From Flavobacteriales bacterium UBA4110 (GTDB lineage: Bacteria; Bacteroidota; Bacteroidia; Flavobacteriales; Weeksellaceae), in the NCBI GenBank assembly GCA_002383165.1, contig DFXK01000002.1:1-53315 (forward strand): a DNA stretch of 53,315 nucleotides. Direction: 5' to 3'. Shown here piece after piece: positions 44,307 through 52,791 of this stretch; positions within the stretch are counted from its first letter, which is position 1; the number at the start of each line of letters is the position of its first letter. The notes below the pieces were generated by a model, which was not told the origin of the DNA, made no database searches, and saw only the letters and a list, made by a program, of their open reading frames with translations. A program made the translations under genes and the position numbers.

Positions 44307-45860
44307 ATGAAAAATAAAAAAATTATATATAAGACTTTCTCGGTCATTTTGCTTACAGGTTTAAGCCTTGGAAGTGTAAACTGTACTGGGGACTACATCG
44401 GTGATGTAGAAAACATAGGGTCATTTGATGATGTTAATTATTTCAAGACAGAAGATCAGTGTCTTAGCGCAACAGCATCTGTGTACGATAAAATGAAAAA
44501 ATACGCTGGTGGATTCGAGAATATGGTAACATTTTTTAACGCTGGCTCTGATGATTTTTATTCTGGTGGAGGTAGTTCAACAGATGGTGCCGGAATCCAA
44601 GGATTTAATAATTATACTATTAACCCAATCATTATGCCCGCTAGCTACTGGAAAGATTTTTACCAAGGTGTGGCTAATGCCAATTGGGTTTTAGAAAGAA
44701 TGCCTGATGCTCCTGTTTCCGAAAATTTTAAGAAACGAATTATAGCAGAGGTTACCGTTTTAAGGTCACTATACTATTTTGAACTTGTTAAGATTTTTGG
44801 TAATGTTCCACTCATATTAAAAAGAATCAGCTCGAACGATGATTACTGGAATATACCTCAAACACCTAAGCAGGAGGTTTATAACCAAATCGAAAATGAC
44901 ATTTTGGCTGTTGTAAATGATTTACCAATGACTGTAGGTGGTGCTGAAAATGGTAGAATTACCCAAGGTTCCGCCAGAGCAATACTTGGAAAAATCTATT
45001 TGTACGACAAAAAGAATACAGAAGCAGCGGCTCAATTCGCACAAGTGAATGGTACACCTGGACAGACCAGCCAATACGGTTACAAATTGGTAGACAATTA
45101 TAATAAACTTTTTGAGCTTTCCGAGGTATCTCCAGGTAAATATGAATACAATAAATTCACTAGCGAATCAGTACTTGAAGCGGTGTATACGAATGCAGGT
45201 ATGTCAGACTGGAGTTTTTGGGGTCAAGGTAAAGATGAAGGTAACTCTATCTGTATAATGACAGGACCAAGATCATACAATTTGGCTTCAGGTAGTACTG
45301 CACCTGACATCGTTTCTGGCTGGGCATTTAACACCCTTTCCGATAATCTTTTTAACTTTATGCAGAATGATCCCCGTGCAGAAGCTACTATTCTGAATGC
45401 AAAAAAATTGCAGAGTGAAGGAAAAATAACATACTCTCCGGCTTATGCCGACACAGGATATTTTCTCAAAAAATATGCACCTTTCAGAAAAGGGGTATCT
45501 GATCTTCCTGGTTCAATGGAACTTAACTTTAGACAGAATTACATAGTAATACGTTTAGCAGATAGTTACCTAATGGAAGCAGAAGCTTTAGGAGGAACAG
45601 GTGCGAGGGCACAAGCATTACTTGATGCTGTTAGAGCAAGGGTCGGACTTCCATCCGTGCCAGTTAGTATGCAGGCAATAAAAGATGAACGTAGAAAAGA
45701 ATTGGCAGGCGAAGGTCACAGATGGTTTGATCTTGTAAGATGGGGAGATGCTCCTTCTGCTTTATCATCTAAAGGTTTTGTCACCAACAAAAATGAAGTT
45801 TTACCAATTCCTTATTCAGAGTTATTGAATACGGCTCTAAAGCAAAATCAAAATTATTAA
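44307..45860 (+). CDS. susD: SusD/RagB-family glycan-binding lipoprotein
   Basis: A 517-residue surface lipoprotein with lipobox ending LGSVNC. The SusD fold is recognised by CLSATASVYDKM at the N terminus, LRSLYYFELVKIFGNVPLIL (TPR helix hallmark), and SARAILGKIYLY. The C-terminal part has IKDERRKELAGEGHRWFDLVRW, the classic RagB signature. It closes the SusC barrel and binds the target glycan. The gene is spaced for co-translation with susC. It carries no clue to the exact sugar by itself. Confidence 0.95.
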   Translation: MKNKKIIYKTFSVILLTGLSLGSVNCTGDYIGDVENIGSFDDVNYFKTEDQCLSATASVYDKMKKYAGGFENMVTFFNAGSDDFYSGGGSSTDGAGIQGFNNYTINPIIMPASYWKDFYQGVANANWVLERMPDAPVSENFKKRIIAEVTVLRSLYYFELVKIFGNVPLILKRISSNDDYWNIPQTPKQEVYNQIENDILAVVNDLPMTVGGAENGRITQGSARAILGKIYLYDKKNTEAAAQFAQVNGTPGQTSQYGYKLVDNYNKLFELSEVSPGKYEYNKFTSESVLEAVYTNAGMSDWSFWGQGKDEGNSICIMTGPRSYNLASGSTAPDIVSGWAFNTLSDNLFNFMQNDPRAEATILNAKKLQSEGKITYSPAYADTGYFLKKYAPFRKGVSDLPGSMELNFRQNYIVIRLADSYLMEAEALGGTGARAQALLDAVRARVGLPSVPVSMQAIKDERRKELAGEGHRWFDLVRWGDAPSALSSKGFVTNKNEVLPIPYSELLNTALKQNQNY

Positions 45861-45873
45861 TAAGTGTAGATTT

Positions 45874-46758
45874 ATGAAAACAAAAATATTTAACAATAAG
45901 TTTTTAATTGCTCTTTCGCTTGCAATAGGAACCTCGTCTTGCGTACCCGATACCATAGATGGTGATGGAAACGGACTAACTCCTACTAACTCCGATGCAT
46001 CTTTTACCGTTACCAAAACATCCGAAAACCGTTACAGATTAACAGCCTCTAATAATAATTATATCTCATCAAAGTGGGACATTGGTATCGGAACTTTTTC
46101 GCCTGGGCCTAATGTTTATGACATCTTTTTGCCAGATGAAGGTACTTATGATATCGGGCACCAAATTATTGGACAAGGTGGAATCGTCGGAGGAACTTCT
46201 ACTCAGAAAATTACCGTTGAAAAAAATGACCCTAAAGCTGGAAACCTGATCAAAGGTGGCAAATTTATGGACGCAACGGATGTCGCAAAGTGGACTTTAG
46301 CATTCCCAAACCCATCTAATACTGCGCTTTGGAGCTGGGGTGCTGGTAGTGCAACTTTCACATCATCCGGATGGAACAGAAATGTGATGTATCAGGCTGT
46401 AGAAGTAGTTGAAGGCACAAAATACCAGGCTGATGCTATCGTAAGCTCCAAAACCGGAGTTTCAGATTCTTGGTTTGAAATCTATGTTGGATATAAAAAA
46501 CCAACTGCAAATGAAGATTATACCGGAGACGGAACGGACTCTTCCTGGCTAAGAGGTATCAATACTTGGGCAGGAAGCGGTAAAGAACCATTTACAAAAG
46601 CAAAAATATCAGTTGTTGGATCTAAAAATTCTAATAATCCAGATGGATATTTTACTGCTACCAAGACTGGAACTGCCTATTTTGCAATACGTTCGGGTGG
46701 TAATGACATGAAAGACGGGATTACCATCACCAGTATAGAATTCCGCGGTGTGAACTAA
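45874..46758 (+). CDS. Surface glycan-binding lipoprotein (SGBP/SusE-like)
   Basis: A 294-residue lipoprotein with signal ending IGTSSC. Residues about 40-130 resemble a PKD/Ig-like domain (NRYRLTASNNNYISSKWDIG, FLPDEGTYDIGHQIIGQGG). Residues about 130-294 form a carbohydrate-binding-like beta sandwich (AKWTLAFPNPSNTALWSWGA, MYQAVEVVEGTKYQADAIV, ITITSIEFRG), a common layout for the third protein of a glucan locus. It lies between susD and the enzyme genes, followed by a strong hairpin. A role as surface binder is inferred from architecture and place. Confidence 0.75.
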   Translation: MKTKIFNNKFLIALSLAIGTSSCVPDTIDGDGNGLTPTNSDASFTVTKTSENRYRLTASNNNYISSKWDIGIGTFSPGPNVYDIFLPDEGTYDIGHQIIGQGGIVGGTSTQKITVEKNDPKAGNLIKGGKFMDATDVAKWTLAFPNPSNTALWSWGAGSATFTSSGWNRNVMYQAVEVVEGTKYQADAIVSSKTGVSDSWFEIYVGYKKPTANEDYTGDGTDSSWLRGINTWAGSGKEPFTKAKISVVGSKNSNNPDGYFTATKTGTAYFAIRSGGNDMKDGITITSIEFRGVN

Positions 46759-46782
46759 TTTTTTTCTTATCATATTCTTAAG

Positions 46783-46815
46783 TGAAAGAGGTGTAAAAGC
46801 CTCTTTCATTTATTT
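46783..46815 (+). terminator. Internal hairpin terminator in the glucan locus
   Basis: A 9-bp perfect stem pairs TGAAAGAGG (46783-46791) with CCTCTTTCA (46800-46808). A T-rich stretch follows. It lies 24 bases after the stop of the surface lipoprotein gene and 91 bases before the GH30 gene, so it can lower expression of the enzymes relative to susCD. No strong new promoter box was seen after it. Confidence 0.75.
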
Positions 46816-46898
46816 TGACAGATCTTGAAGCCGTTTTAGAAAGGCTCTAATGAGAAAATTTTGCCAGTGCAATTTTCGTAAATATTAAATCTAATAAA

Positions 46899-48362
46899 AT
46901 GAATAAAAATAAAATACTTCCCAATAAACTGTTTTTCTTAGGACTTAGTCTTTTTTCGATGATGTTCTGCCAAAGCAGTAATGTTGATGATCAGGCTACC
47001 ACTACTTCGCCGAATAATGGAGAAGACAACTCAACTTACGCCACTGCAAGCGTCTGGCTTACTAAAGCTGATGAAACTATAAAACTTCAGAAACAGACTG
47101 ATATTTATTTTAAAAATGCTTCCAATAATTACCAGACCATTGAGATTGATGCGGCACAAAAGTATCAGACTATTGATGGATTCGGATATACTTTGACAGG
47201 AGGAAGCGTTCAGGTTATCAATCAATTATCGGCATCCAAAAAAGAGGAATTGCTACAAAATCTTTTTTCTTCTAATGAAAATTCGATAGGAGTTAGCTAT
47301 CTTAGGCTGAGTATCGGTGCATCAGATCTTAATGCAGATGTGTACTCTTATGATGACATGCCAGCAGGACAGACGGATCCAACTTTAGCGAACTTCTCTT
47401 TGTCCAAAGATCAGGCTGTAATAGATATGCTGAAAAAAATATTATCCATAAACCCAAATATAAAAATCATTGCAACGCCTTGGTCACCACCTGTTTGGAT
47501 GAAGGACAACGGAAGCAGTATTGGAGGCAGTCTGAAGCCAGAATACTATAATGTATATGCTCAATATTTTGTGAAGTACATTCAGGCAATGAAGGCCAAC
47601 GGTATTACGATCGATGCCATTACCCCACAAAATGAGCCGCTACACCCGGGTAATAATCCGAGTATGTATATGACATCGGCTCAGCAGGGTAGTTTTATTA
47701 AAAATAATCTGGGACCGGCATTTCAGGCAGCTGATATTAAAACGAAAATAATTCTGTATGATCATAATTGTGACAAACCGGATTATCCTATGGATATTTT
47801 AGCAGATGCAGATGCTGCAAAATATGTGGACGGATCAGCGTTTCATTTGTACGCTGGAAATATCAATGTTTTAGGCAATGTGCATTTAGCTTATCCCAAT
47901 AAAAATCTGTATTTCACAGAACAATGGACTGGCTCTAATTCATCATTTTCAGGCGATCTTATCTGGCATATGAAAAATGTGATCATCGGCTCCATGAGAA
48001 ACTGGAGTAAAGTTGCCCTGGAATGGAATGTTGCTAATGATGCTTCTTTTAATCCTCATACTACTGGCGGTTGTACAGAGTGTAAAGGTGCTATTACTAT
48101 TAACTCCGGAGAAGCTTTTACTAAAAATGTGGCTTATTATATTATCGGACAGGCGTCTAAATTTGTTCCTCAAAACTCACAAAGGATTTCGTCTACCCAA
48201 CCCGGAACTTTGAGTACTGTGGCTTTTACAAGACCTGATGGTAAAATTGCTCTTATTGTTTTGAATGAAGGTGATAATACTGAAAATTTTAACATCAAAT
48301 ATAACAGTAAAACTGCAGCAACTTCGCTTACTGGAAAATCGGTGGCAACATTTGTGTTCTAA
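46899..48362 (+). CDS. Glycoside hydrolase family 30 lipoprotein
   Basis: A 487-residue enzyme with lipobox region SMMFCQ, so it is membrane anchored. The (beta/alpha)8 barrel begins at QTIDGFGYTLTGGS. The acid/base Glu is in ITPQNEPLHPG (near residue 246) and the nucleophile in LYFTEQWTG (near residue 341). The family's side beta-sandwich ends SSTQPGTLSTVAF...KIALIVLNEGDN. Family 30 members include beta-1,6-glucanases and beta-glucosylceramidases. Beside a GH16 enzyme, an endo-beta-1,6-glucanase role is most likely. The start is preceded by an AT-rich gap with the internal hairpin. Confidence 0.9.
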   Translation: MNKNKILPNKLFFLGLSLFSMMFCQSSNVDDQATTTSPNNGEDNSTYATASVWLTKADETIKLQKQTDIYFKNASNNYQTIEIDAAQKYQTIDGFGYTLTGGSVQVINQLSASKKEELLQNLFSSNENSIGVSYLRLSIGASDLNADVYSYDDMPAGQTDPTLANFSLSKDQAVIDMLKKILSINPNIKIIATPWSPPVWMKDNGSSIGGSLKPEYYNVYAQYFVKYIQAMKANGITIDAITPQNEPLHPGNNPSMYMTSAQQGSFIKNNLGPAFQAADIKTKIILYDHNCDKPDYPMDILADADAAKYVDGSAFHLYAGNINVLGNVHLAYPNKNLYFTEQWTGSNSSFSGDLIWHMKNVIIGSMRNWSKVALEWNVANDASFNPHTTGGCTECKGAITINSGEAFTKNVAYYIIGQASKFVPQNSQRISSTQPGTLSTVAFTRPDGKIALIVLNEGDNTENFNIKYNSKTAATSLTGKSVATFVF

Positions 48363-48375
48363 AATAAATTAGTAA

Positions 48376-49158
48376 ATGAAAAATTTAATTTTAGCAATCA
48401 TCTGTATTTCATTACTAATATCCTGTAATGGATTAAAAAGTAAAAGAGTGATGATCTGGCACGATGAATTCAATACTACTAAGATTGATAAATCTAAATG
48501 GACTTTTGAAACTGGTGGCGATGGATTCGGAAATAATGAACTGCAGTTTTACACCAAAGACCGCAAGGAAAATGCAAGGGTAGAAGATGGCAATCTCATT
48601 ATAGAGGCCAGACAGGAACAATGGGTAAGTAACCAATACACATCTGCGAAACTCATTACCAAAGAGACGTTTCCTTTCCAGTACGGAAGTGTGGAGGTGA
48701 GAGCAAAATTGCCTAAAGGTAAAGGAACTTGGCCGGCGATATGGATGCTTAGTAAAAATATCAAAAAGTGGCCGGATGATGGTGAAATTGACATCATGGA
48801 ACATGTAGGCTATAATGAAGGATTTATCCACGCTTCCGTGCATACAAAAAAGTATAACCATATTATCGGAACACAGAAAACCGACACACTTGTCGTGAAG
48901 GACGCTATTGAAAAATTCCATGTTTATAGAGCAGACTGGACGCCTGAAAAAATTGAAATGTTCATCGACGATAAAAAATATTTCACGTACATCAATACGG
49001 AAAAAACATACGATGCCTGGCCATTTGATCAGCCTTTTTACCTGATTCTGAATCAGGCTGTCGGCGGGAATTGGGGCGGAAAAGAAGGTGTGGACAGCAC
49101 AATCTATCCTCAGAAATTTCTTATAGATTATGTTCGAGTTTATAAAATAAATGACTAA
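48376..49158 (+). CDS. Glycoside hydrolase family 16 laminarinase-like lipoprotein
   Basis: A 260-residue beta-jelly-roll enzyme with lipobox ending ISLLISC. The catalytic motif GEIDIMEHVG gives Glu near 137, Asp 139 and Glu 142, the pattern ExDxxE of laminarinase-type GH16 (beta-bulge form). Other landmarks are GGDGFGNNELQFYT, PKGKGTWPAIWML and YLILNQAVGGNWGG. It cleaves internal beta-1,3 (or mixed) glucosidic bonds outside the cell or at the surface. With GH30 it would degrade branched beta-1,3/1,6-glucan. Fourteen bases separate it from GH30. Confidence 0.93.
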   Translation: MKNLILAIICISLLISCNGLKSKRVMIWHDEFNTTKIDKSKWTFETGGDGFGNNELQFYTKDRKENARVEDGNLIIEARQEQWVSNQYTSAKLITKETFPFQYGSVEVRAKLPKGKGTWPAIWMLSKNIKKWPDDGEIDIMEHVGYNEGFIHASVHTKKYNHIIGTQKTDTLVVKDAIEKFHVYRADWTPEKIEMFIDDKKYFTYINTEKTYDAWPFDQPFYLILNQAVGGNWGGKEGVDSTIYPQKFLIDYVRVYKIND

Positions 49159-49323
49159 AAAACAATAATCTGATTCGCAATTGTGATGTATATTGAATAG
49201 GTTAACAAAAACCAACTTTTTATTACGCTGTTATAAAAAAAAGCAAAATTAATCACTTAAGATGCTAATTATAAAATGTCCTATAATTTACATTATGTTA
49301 AATTAGGTATAATAATCATATAA

Positions 49324-49351
49324 AAATCAGCACTTTATAATGTGCTGATTT
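49324..49351. terminator. Hairpin terminator at the end of the glucan locus
   Basis: A 10-bp perfect stem pairs AAATCAGCAC (49324-49333) with GTGCTGATTT (49342-49351). It lies about 165 bases after the GH16 stop and 24 bases before the stop of the convergent M14 gene. The 49159-49323 stretch shows nothing else. Confidence 0.85.
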
Positions 49352-49374
49352 ACTTTCTTACTTTAAATATAATT

Positions 49375-50478
49375 TTATTCTATTCTAAAATCTACTAAAG
49401 CGTCCAGCTTTGGAAACTTTTTCTCGGAAATAAATTTCTTGCCTTTACAGTCGATCTCTTCCCAGCCTTTTTTATGATTAAGATCACCGACCTCAATTAC
49501 ATACGGCTGATATGTCAGCTTGCCATCAGCATCCAGAATTTCTCTATACTGCACGGCAATATCAAGAATGCATTCAAAATCTGTATTGAGTCTTACATCT
49601 CTGTAGATTAGATCAAAATGCGTTTCCTTGTTCTGAGGAATATCCAAATAAGTTTCGTAGCTATAAGTTTCACCTTTCAAAACGGACATCGCTTTGATAG
49701 CAAAATATAAAGCCTGCGTGTAAAACTCTCTTGTTTTTTGCCGCTCTATATCATTTTCATAAAAACCGCCTTCTACCAGAACAGACGGAATTCCGGCTTT
49801 CATAAAATTATCTCCGGCTGAAGTTGGGTAAAATTCGTCTGTATATTTTGCAATTCTGTTTGGCAGCATTTGCTTCATCTGCAGATAAATGGCAGCGATG
49901 ACGGCCATACTTTTTTTCCTGTTTTCTGTTATAGCTCTCTCTGGGCTTTCAGATGGTGCTAGGAATGATAACGTTGCAGGATGCTTTCCATCTGTAGTAA
50001 AAATGGTTCGCTGATCGTGAAGATTCAGTAAATAATCATAATCTCCAGTAAGTACTACAGATTTCAGAATTTTCATTTCTGAACTGGAATTTCGCAAATA
50101 ATCTCTGTTTATATCAATATCAAAGGCGTTTCTTCTGGTCCATTGTTCAGACCCGTCAGGATTCAACATAAAAATAAAATCAAGCTGAATAAGTTCAAAT
50201 AGCTTTTCCTTAAGTTCTGGATGTTTTTCAAAGATAGCAAGAAGATCAAGCATTGCCAGAGTTGCAGTAGATTCATTCCCATGCATCTGAGACCAAGCTG
50301 CAATTCTGGTGACACCTTGCCCTAAAGTCATCATATAAATTGGTTTTCCTAATCCGGATTTACCAACTTCTTTTATGCAATCGCTGTAATTACTCTGTAG
50401 ATAAGAAAATAATTTTTCAGGAGAAATATAACGTTCTGGAAAATTTACATTTTTAAAATAGGGAAAACTGACGGTCAT
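49375..50478 (-). CDS. M14-family zinc carboxypeptidase
   Basis: A 367-residue enzyme when started at the ATG at 50478 (MTVSFPYFKNVNFPERY). The version 28 codons longer adds a sequence with no good signal. Zinc and catalytic landmarks of the M14 family are visible: WSQMHGNESTATLAMLDLL (His and Glu), FMLNPDGSEQWTRRNAFDID (substrate Arg/Asn area), and DYLLNLHDQRTIF (His). It trims C-terminal residues or amide-linked amino acids from peptides or peptidoglycan-like substrates. No signal peptide is visible, so it may be cytoplasmic. The -7 box TATTTTTG lies at the complement of 50500-50507. Confidence 0.85.
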   Translation of the reverse strand: MTVSFPYFKNVNFPERYISPEKLFSYLQSNYSDCIKEVGKSGLGKPIYMMTLGQGVTRIAAWSQMHGNESTATLAMLDLLAIFEKHPELKEKLFELIQLDFIFMLNPDGSEQWTRRNAFDIDINRDYLRNSSSEMKILKSVVLTGDYDYLLNLHDQRTIFTTDGKHPATLSFLAPSESPERAITENRKKSMAVIAAIYLQMKQMLPNRIAKYTDEFYPTSAGDNFMKAGIPSVLVEGGFYENDIERQKTREFYTQALYFAIKAMSVLKGETYSYETYLDIPQNKETHFDLIYRDVRLNTDFECILDIAVQYREILDADGKLTYQPYVIEVGDLNHKKGWEEIDCKGKKFISEKKFPKLDALVDFRIE

Positions 50479-50522
50479 TTTAGTTGTTTTGATTTGTAAC
50501 AAAAATAAGATTAAATCCGAAA

Positions 50523-50568
50523 TTACACTTGTTACATTTGTAAAATCATTAAACATTGACAAATGTCA
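50523..50568. promoter_or_regulatory. Cluster of TTACA-N2-TGTAA type inverted repeats upstream of M14
   Basis: Three related sites are seen: TTACA-CT-TGTTA (50523-50534), overlapping the exact palindrome TTACA-TT-TGTAA (50532-50543), and TGACA-AA-TGTCA (50557-50568). They lie about 16-60 bases upstream of the -7 box of the M14 gene. The same motif stands at the promoter of the XRE regulator, 1.6 kb away. Confidence 0.55.
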
Positions 50569-50755
50569 CTTTGTCTGTTGATTATTTTGTGGAATGCATT
50601 ATTTTTAATTTCAATTCATAAATAACATAATTTCAATAATTTATAACATTAATCTAAATATAAATTTTAATTTTACTTTAAGTGTATTTTTAGTGAATAT
50701 TCTCCGTTTGTTCATCAATCCATTAAACGCAAAAACACCATAAATATCCTAATAT

Positions 50756-50801
50756 TTACAAATGTGCAACACATTAATTAACAATTAATTCCTTATTTTT
50801 G
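50756..50801 (+). promoter_or_regulatory. Promoter region of terC with a related operator half-match
   Basis: TTACA-AA-TGTGC (50756-50767) is an imperfect version of the TTACA-N2-TGTAA site. It is followed by the -7 box TATTTTTG (50794-50801), 15 bases before the terC ATG. No TTG is seen at -33. The rest of the 50569-50755 gap is AT-rich with no clear feature. Confidence 0.45.
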
Positions 50802-50816
50802 CCAATATTTTAAACA

Positions 50817-51872
50817 ATGAGTAACGAAATTTTGTTTCTTTCCGGATTCCTGCTTTTTATTGTAATTATCCTCTTATTGGATTTGGGACTATTTAGTAAA
50901 AAAGACGGACCAGTGTCTCTAAAGCAAGCCGGGCTGATGAGTTTTTTTATTGTTCTTCTTTCTATGGGTTTTTATGTCTTACTCACCTATTACGGTCATC
51001 TGATCCATAATATTGATAGTATTGAAAGGCTACAGGAAATTGTTGCTAAACATAAACATCCAATTCAGATAAACCCATCAAATTTCGAACATTCATTATT
51101 ATTATATGACAAGAACCTCGGCTTGGAATTTTTAACTGGCTACCTTGTGGAATATGCGTTGTCTGTAGACAATATATTTGTGATCTTATTAGTATTTAGC
51201 GGATTTGGTGTGGCGCCGAGAAATTACCACAGAGTCTTGTTCTGGGGAATTTTTGGAGCCATTGTGATGCGTTTTCTGTTTATATTTATTGGTGCAGCAC
51301 TCATTCAGAAGTTTGAATGGATAATGTACCTTTTTGGCGCATTTCTTATATATACAGGCATAAAGATGTTTATAGATCGTAATAAGGATGAAGAAATTGA
51401 TCCTCAACATCATCCAATTGTCAAGTTTGCACAAAAACACTTCAAGGTTCATAACCAGTTTGTAGGTAATAAGTTCTTTGTTATTATAGACGGTGTAAAA
51501 AAAATGACTCCGTTATTCCTGGTTCTCATCATCGTAGAAGCTACAGATCTTATCTTTGCGGTAGATAGTATTCCTGCTATTTTTTCTATAACTAAAGATC
51601 CTTATATTGTGTTCTTTTCTAATATTTTTGCCATTATAGGACTAAGATCTATGTTCTTTTTGCTGGCTGGAATTGTTGATAAATTCAGATTTCTAAAGAT
51701 AGGTCTTGCTGCTTTATTAGCATTTATTGGTCTTAAAATGGTGTTCCATCATTATCTGGAACTTATCGGTTTTGGAACTTCGCATTCCCTTATTGTAATA
51801 ATGTCCATATTGCTTCTTAGCATTGGAACTTCCCTACTCTTCCCTGGAAAGGGGCATAAGAAAGCCCATTAA
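50817..51872 (+). CDS. TerC/Alx family membrane protein
   Basis: A 351-residue integral membrane protein with about nine hydrophobic helices. It is related to Alx, a manganese exporter/pH-responsive protein, and to TerC of tellurite-resistance clusters. Landmarks are LLLDLGLFSKKDGPVSLKQA, then VEYALSVDNIFVILLVF (the VEY.LSVDNIFV motif, diagnostic), and VEATDLIFAVDSIPAIFSIT with paired acidic residues. No other ter genes are adjacent, which favours the Alx/housekeeping type over tellurite resistance. It ends with a terminator. Confidence 0.9.
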   Translation: MSNEILFLSGFLLFIVIILLLDLGLFSKKDGPVSLKQAGLMSFFIVLLSMGFYVLLTYYGHLIHNIDSIERLQEIVAKHKHPIQINPSNFEHSLLLYDKNLGLEFLTGYLVEYALSVDNIFVILLVFSGFGVAPRNYHRVLFWGIFGAIVMRFLFIFIGAALIQKFEWIMYLFGAFLIYTGIKMFIDRNKDEEIDPQHHPIVKFAQKHFKVHNQFVGNKFFVIIDGVKKMTPLFLVLIIVEATDLIFAVDSIPAIFSITKDPYIVFFSNIFAIIGLRSMFFLLAGIVDKFRFLKIGLAALLAFIGLKMVFHHYLELIGFGTSHSLIVIMSILLLSIGTSLLFPGKGHKKAH

Positions 51873-51906
51873 AATAACTTTTACTTTCACATTTACATAG
51901 TAATCC

Positions 51907-51931
51907 AGCTACTCATTGAGTAGCTTTTTTT
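51907..51931 (+). terminator. Terminator of terC
   Basis: AGCTACT (51907-51913) pairs with AGTAGCT (51919-51925) around a five-base loop. A seven-base T run follows. It lies 34 bases after the terC stop. Confidence 0.85.
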
Positions 51932-51958
51932 ATAAACTTATGATCCCCATTTTTGGAT

Positions 51959-52036
51959 TTATCCACAGATGCGCGTTTCCCACAAGCTTTAATATTCATT
52001 TGTTGATAAGTGTAAATTCCCATACAGTTTTCCACA
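51959..52036. promoter_or_regulatory. Cluster of DnaA-box-like sequences
   Basis: TTATCCACA (51959-51967) matches the DnaA box exactly and TTTTCCACA (52028-52036) fits the relaxed form TTWTNCACA. TTTCCCACA (51976-51984) and TGTTGATAA (52001-52009, reverse of TTATCAACA) each have one mismatch. Four boxes in 78 bases of AT-rich intergenic DNA are notable. Whether they mark an origin, a DnaA-regulated gene or a chance cluster cannot be decided here. Confidence 0.45.
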
Positions 52037-52123
52037 GTAAATACGAATATTACCTGTAAAACAATGACTTATAGAGTAATGTATGTTACTAACAAGATGT
52101 TTACAGAAGTAAACTTAACCTAA

Positions 52124-52168
52124 TTACAAATGTAACTTTGCTTTAAAAAATTATTTTTACATTTGTGA
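52124..52168 (+). promoter_or_regulatory. Promoter and operator pair of the XRE regulator gene
   Basis: A -7 box TAACTTTG (52133-52140) overlaps TTACA-AA-TGTAA (52124-52135). A second site TTACA-TT-TGTGA (52157-52168) ends just before the ATG at 52170. The two centres are 33 bases apart, about three helical turns. A perfect GTTTAC-AGAA-GTAAAC inverted repeat lies upstream at 52099-52114. The layout suits autorepression by the encoded helix-turn-helix protein. Confidence 0.6.
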
Positions 52169-52169
52169 A

Positions 52170-52691
52170 ATGGAATTTAATGATAGAATTACAAAAGTAA
52201 TAGAGTTTTCGGAACTGTCTCCAGCTGAATTTGCTGAAGAGATTGGAGTGCAACGCTCAAGCATCTCTCATATCATCTCAGGAAGAAATAAACCGTCGCT
52301 CGACTTTATAACTAAAATAAAATCTAAATTTCCTGATATCGAATGGAATTGGCTAATTACCGGAACCGGTGAAATGTTGATTAGTAAAGATGAAGCTAAA
52401 ATTGCTGAAAAGCAAAATTCTAAAGAAGAGGACAAGCCAGTAAAAAAATCGCTACCTGATCTCTTCTCATTAATTAATGATGAGCAGTTCGGCTATACGG
52501 AAACCGAAGATAAGGTTAAAAAAACAGTGATGCGAGAATCTGATATTAGCGCACCAGTATCAGAAAGAAATAAAATAAACGATTCTCAGCCATTAGAGAA
52601 TTTTTCAAAAAAACAAGTTTCCGATCCAAAAAAAATCAGAAGAATTGTATTTTTTTATGATGATGGAACTTTTGAGACCTATGAAAATTAA
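52170..52691 (+). CDS. XRE-family helix-turn-helix regulator with long C-terminal arm
   Basis: A 173-residue protein. Residues 1-65 form a Cro/CI-type domain (LSPAEFAEEIGVQRSSISHI, SGRNKPSLDFITKIKSKFPD, IEWNWLITGTGEML). A long polar, Lys/Glu-rich linker follows. A short conserved-looking end, IRRIVFFYDDGTFETYEN, closes the protein. The tail could mediate dimerisation. The promoter holds paired operator-like sites. No phage genes are near, so it is probably a chromosomal regulator. Confidence 0.85.
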   Translation: MEFNDRITKVIEFSELSPAEFAEEIGVQRSSISHIISGRNKPSLDFITKIKSKFPDIEWNWLITGTGEMLISKDEAKIAEKQNSKEEDKPVKKSLPDLFSLINDEQFGYTETEDKVKKTVMRESDISAPVSERNKINDSQPLENFSKKQVSDPKKIRRIVFFYDDGTFETYEN

Positions 52692-52714
52692 TTTTTTTTG
52701 ATAACTTTTTCCAA

Positions 52715-52786
52715 GGCCTCATAGTTCAACGGATAGAATAGAAGTTTCCTAAACTTTAGATCCAGGTTCGATTCCTGGTGAGGCTA
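52715..52786 (+). tRNA. tRNA-Arg (anticodon CCT)
   Basis: A full cloverleaf can be drawn. Acceptor GGCCTCA (52715-52721) pairs with TGAGGCT (52779-52785), with one G-T pair. The D arm is GTTC/GAAT. The anticodon arm GAAGT/ACTTT encloses the loop TTCCTAA, which gives anticodon CCT for AGG codons. The T arm is CCAGG-TTCGATT-CCTGG. The discriminator is A52786 and CCA is not encoded. Confidence 0.92.
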
Positions 52787-52791
52787 CGTTA

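Noticed and set aside
48433..49215. 260-codon minus-strand frame opposite GH16
   Set aside because: It is an antisense shadow of a well-supported GH16 gene with clear catalytic motifs. The composition is Phe/Ile/Cys/His-rich, with no recognisable domain or start signal.
50817..51872. Tellurite-resistance island
   Set aside because: Only one TerC/Alx-type gene is present, with no terB, terD or terE relatives nearby, so a housekeeping Alx-like role is more likely.
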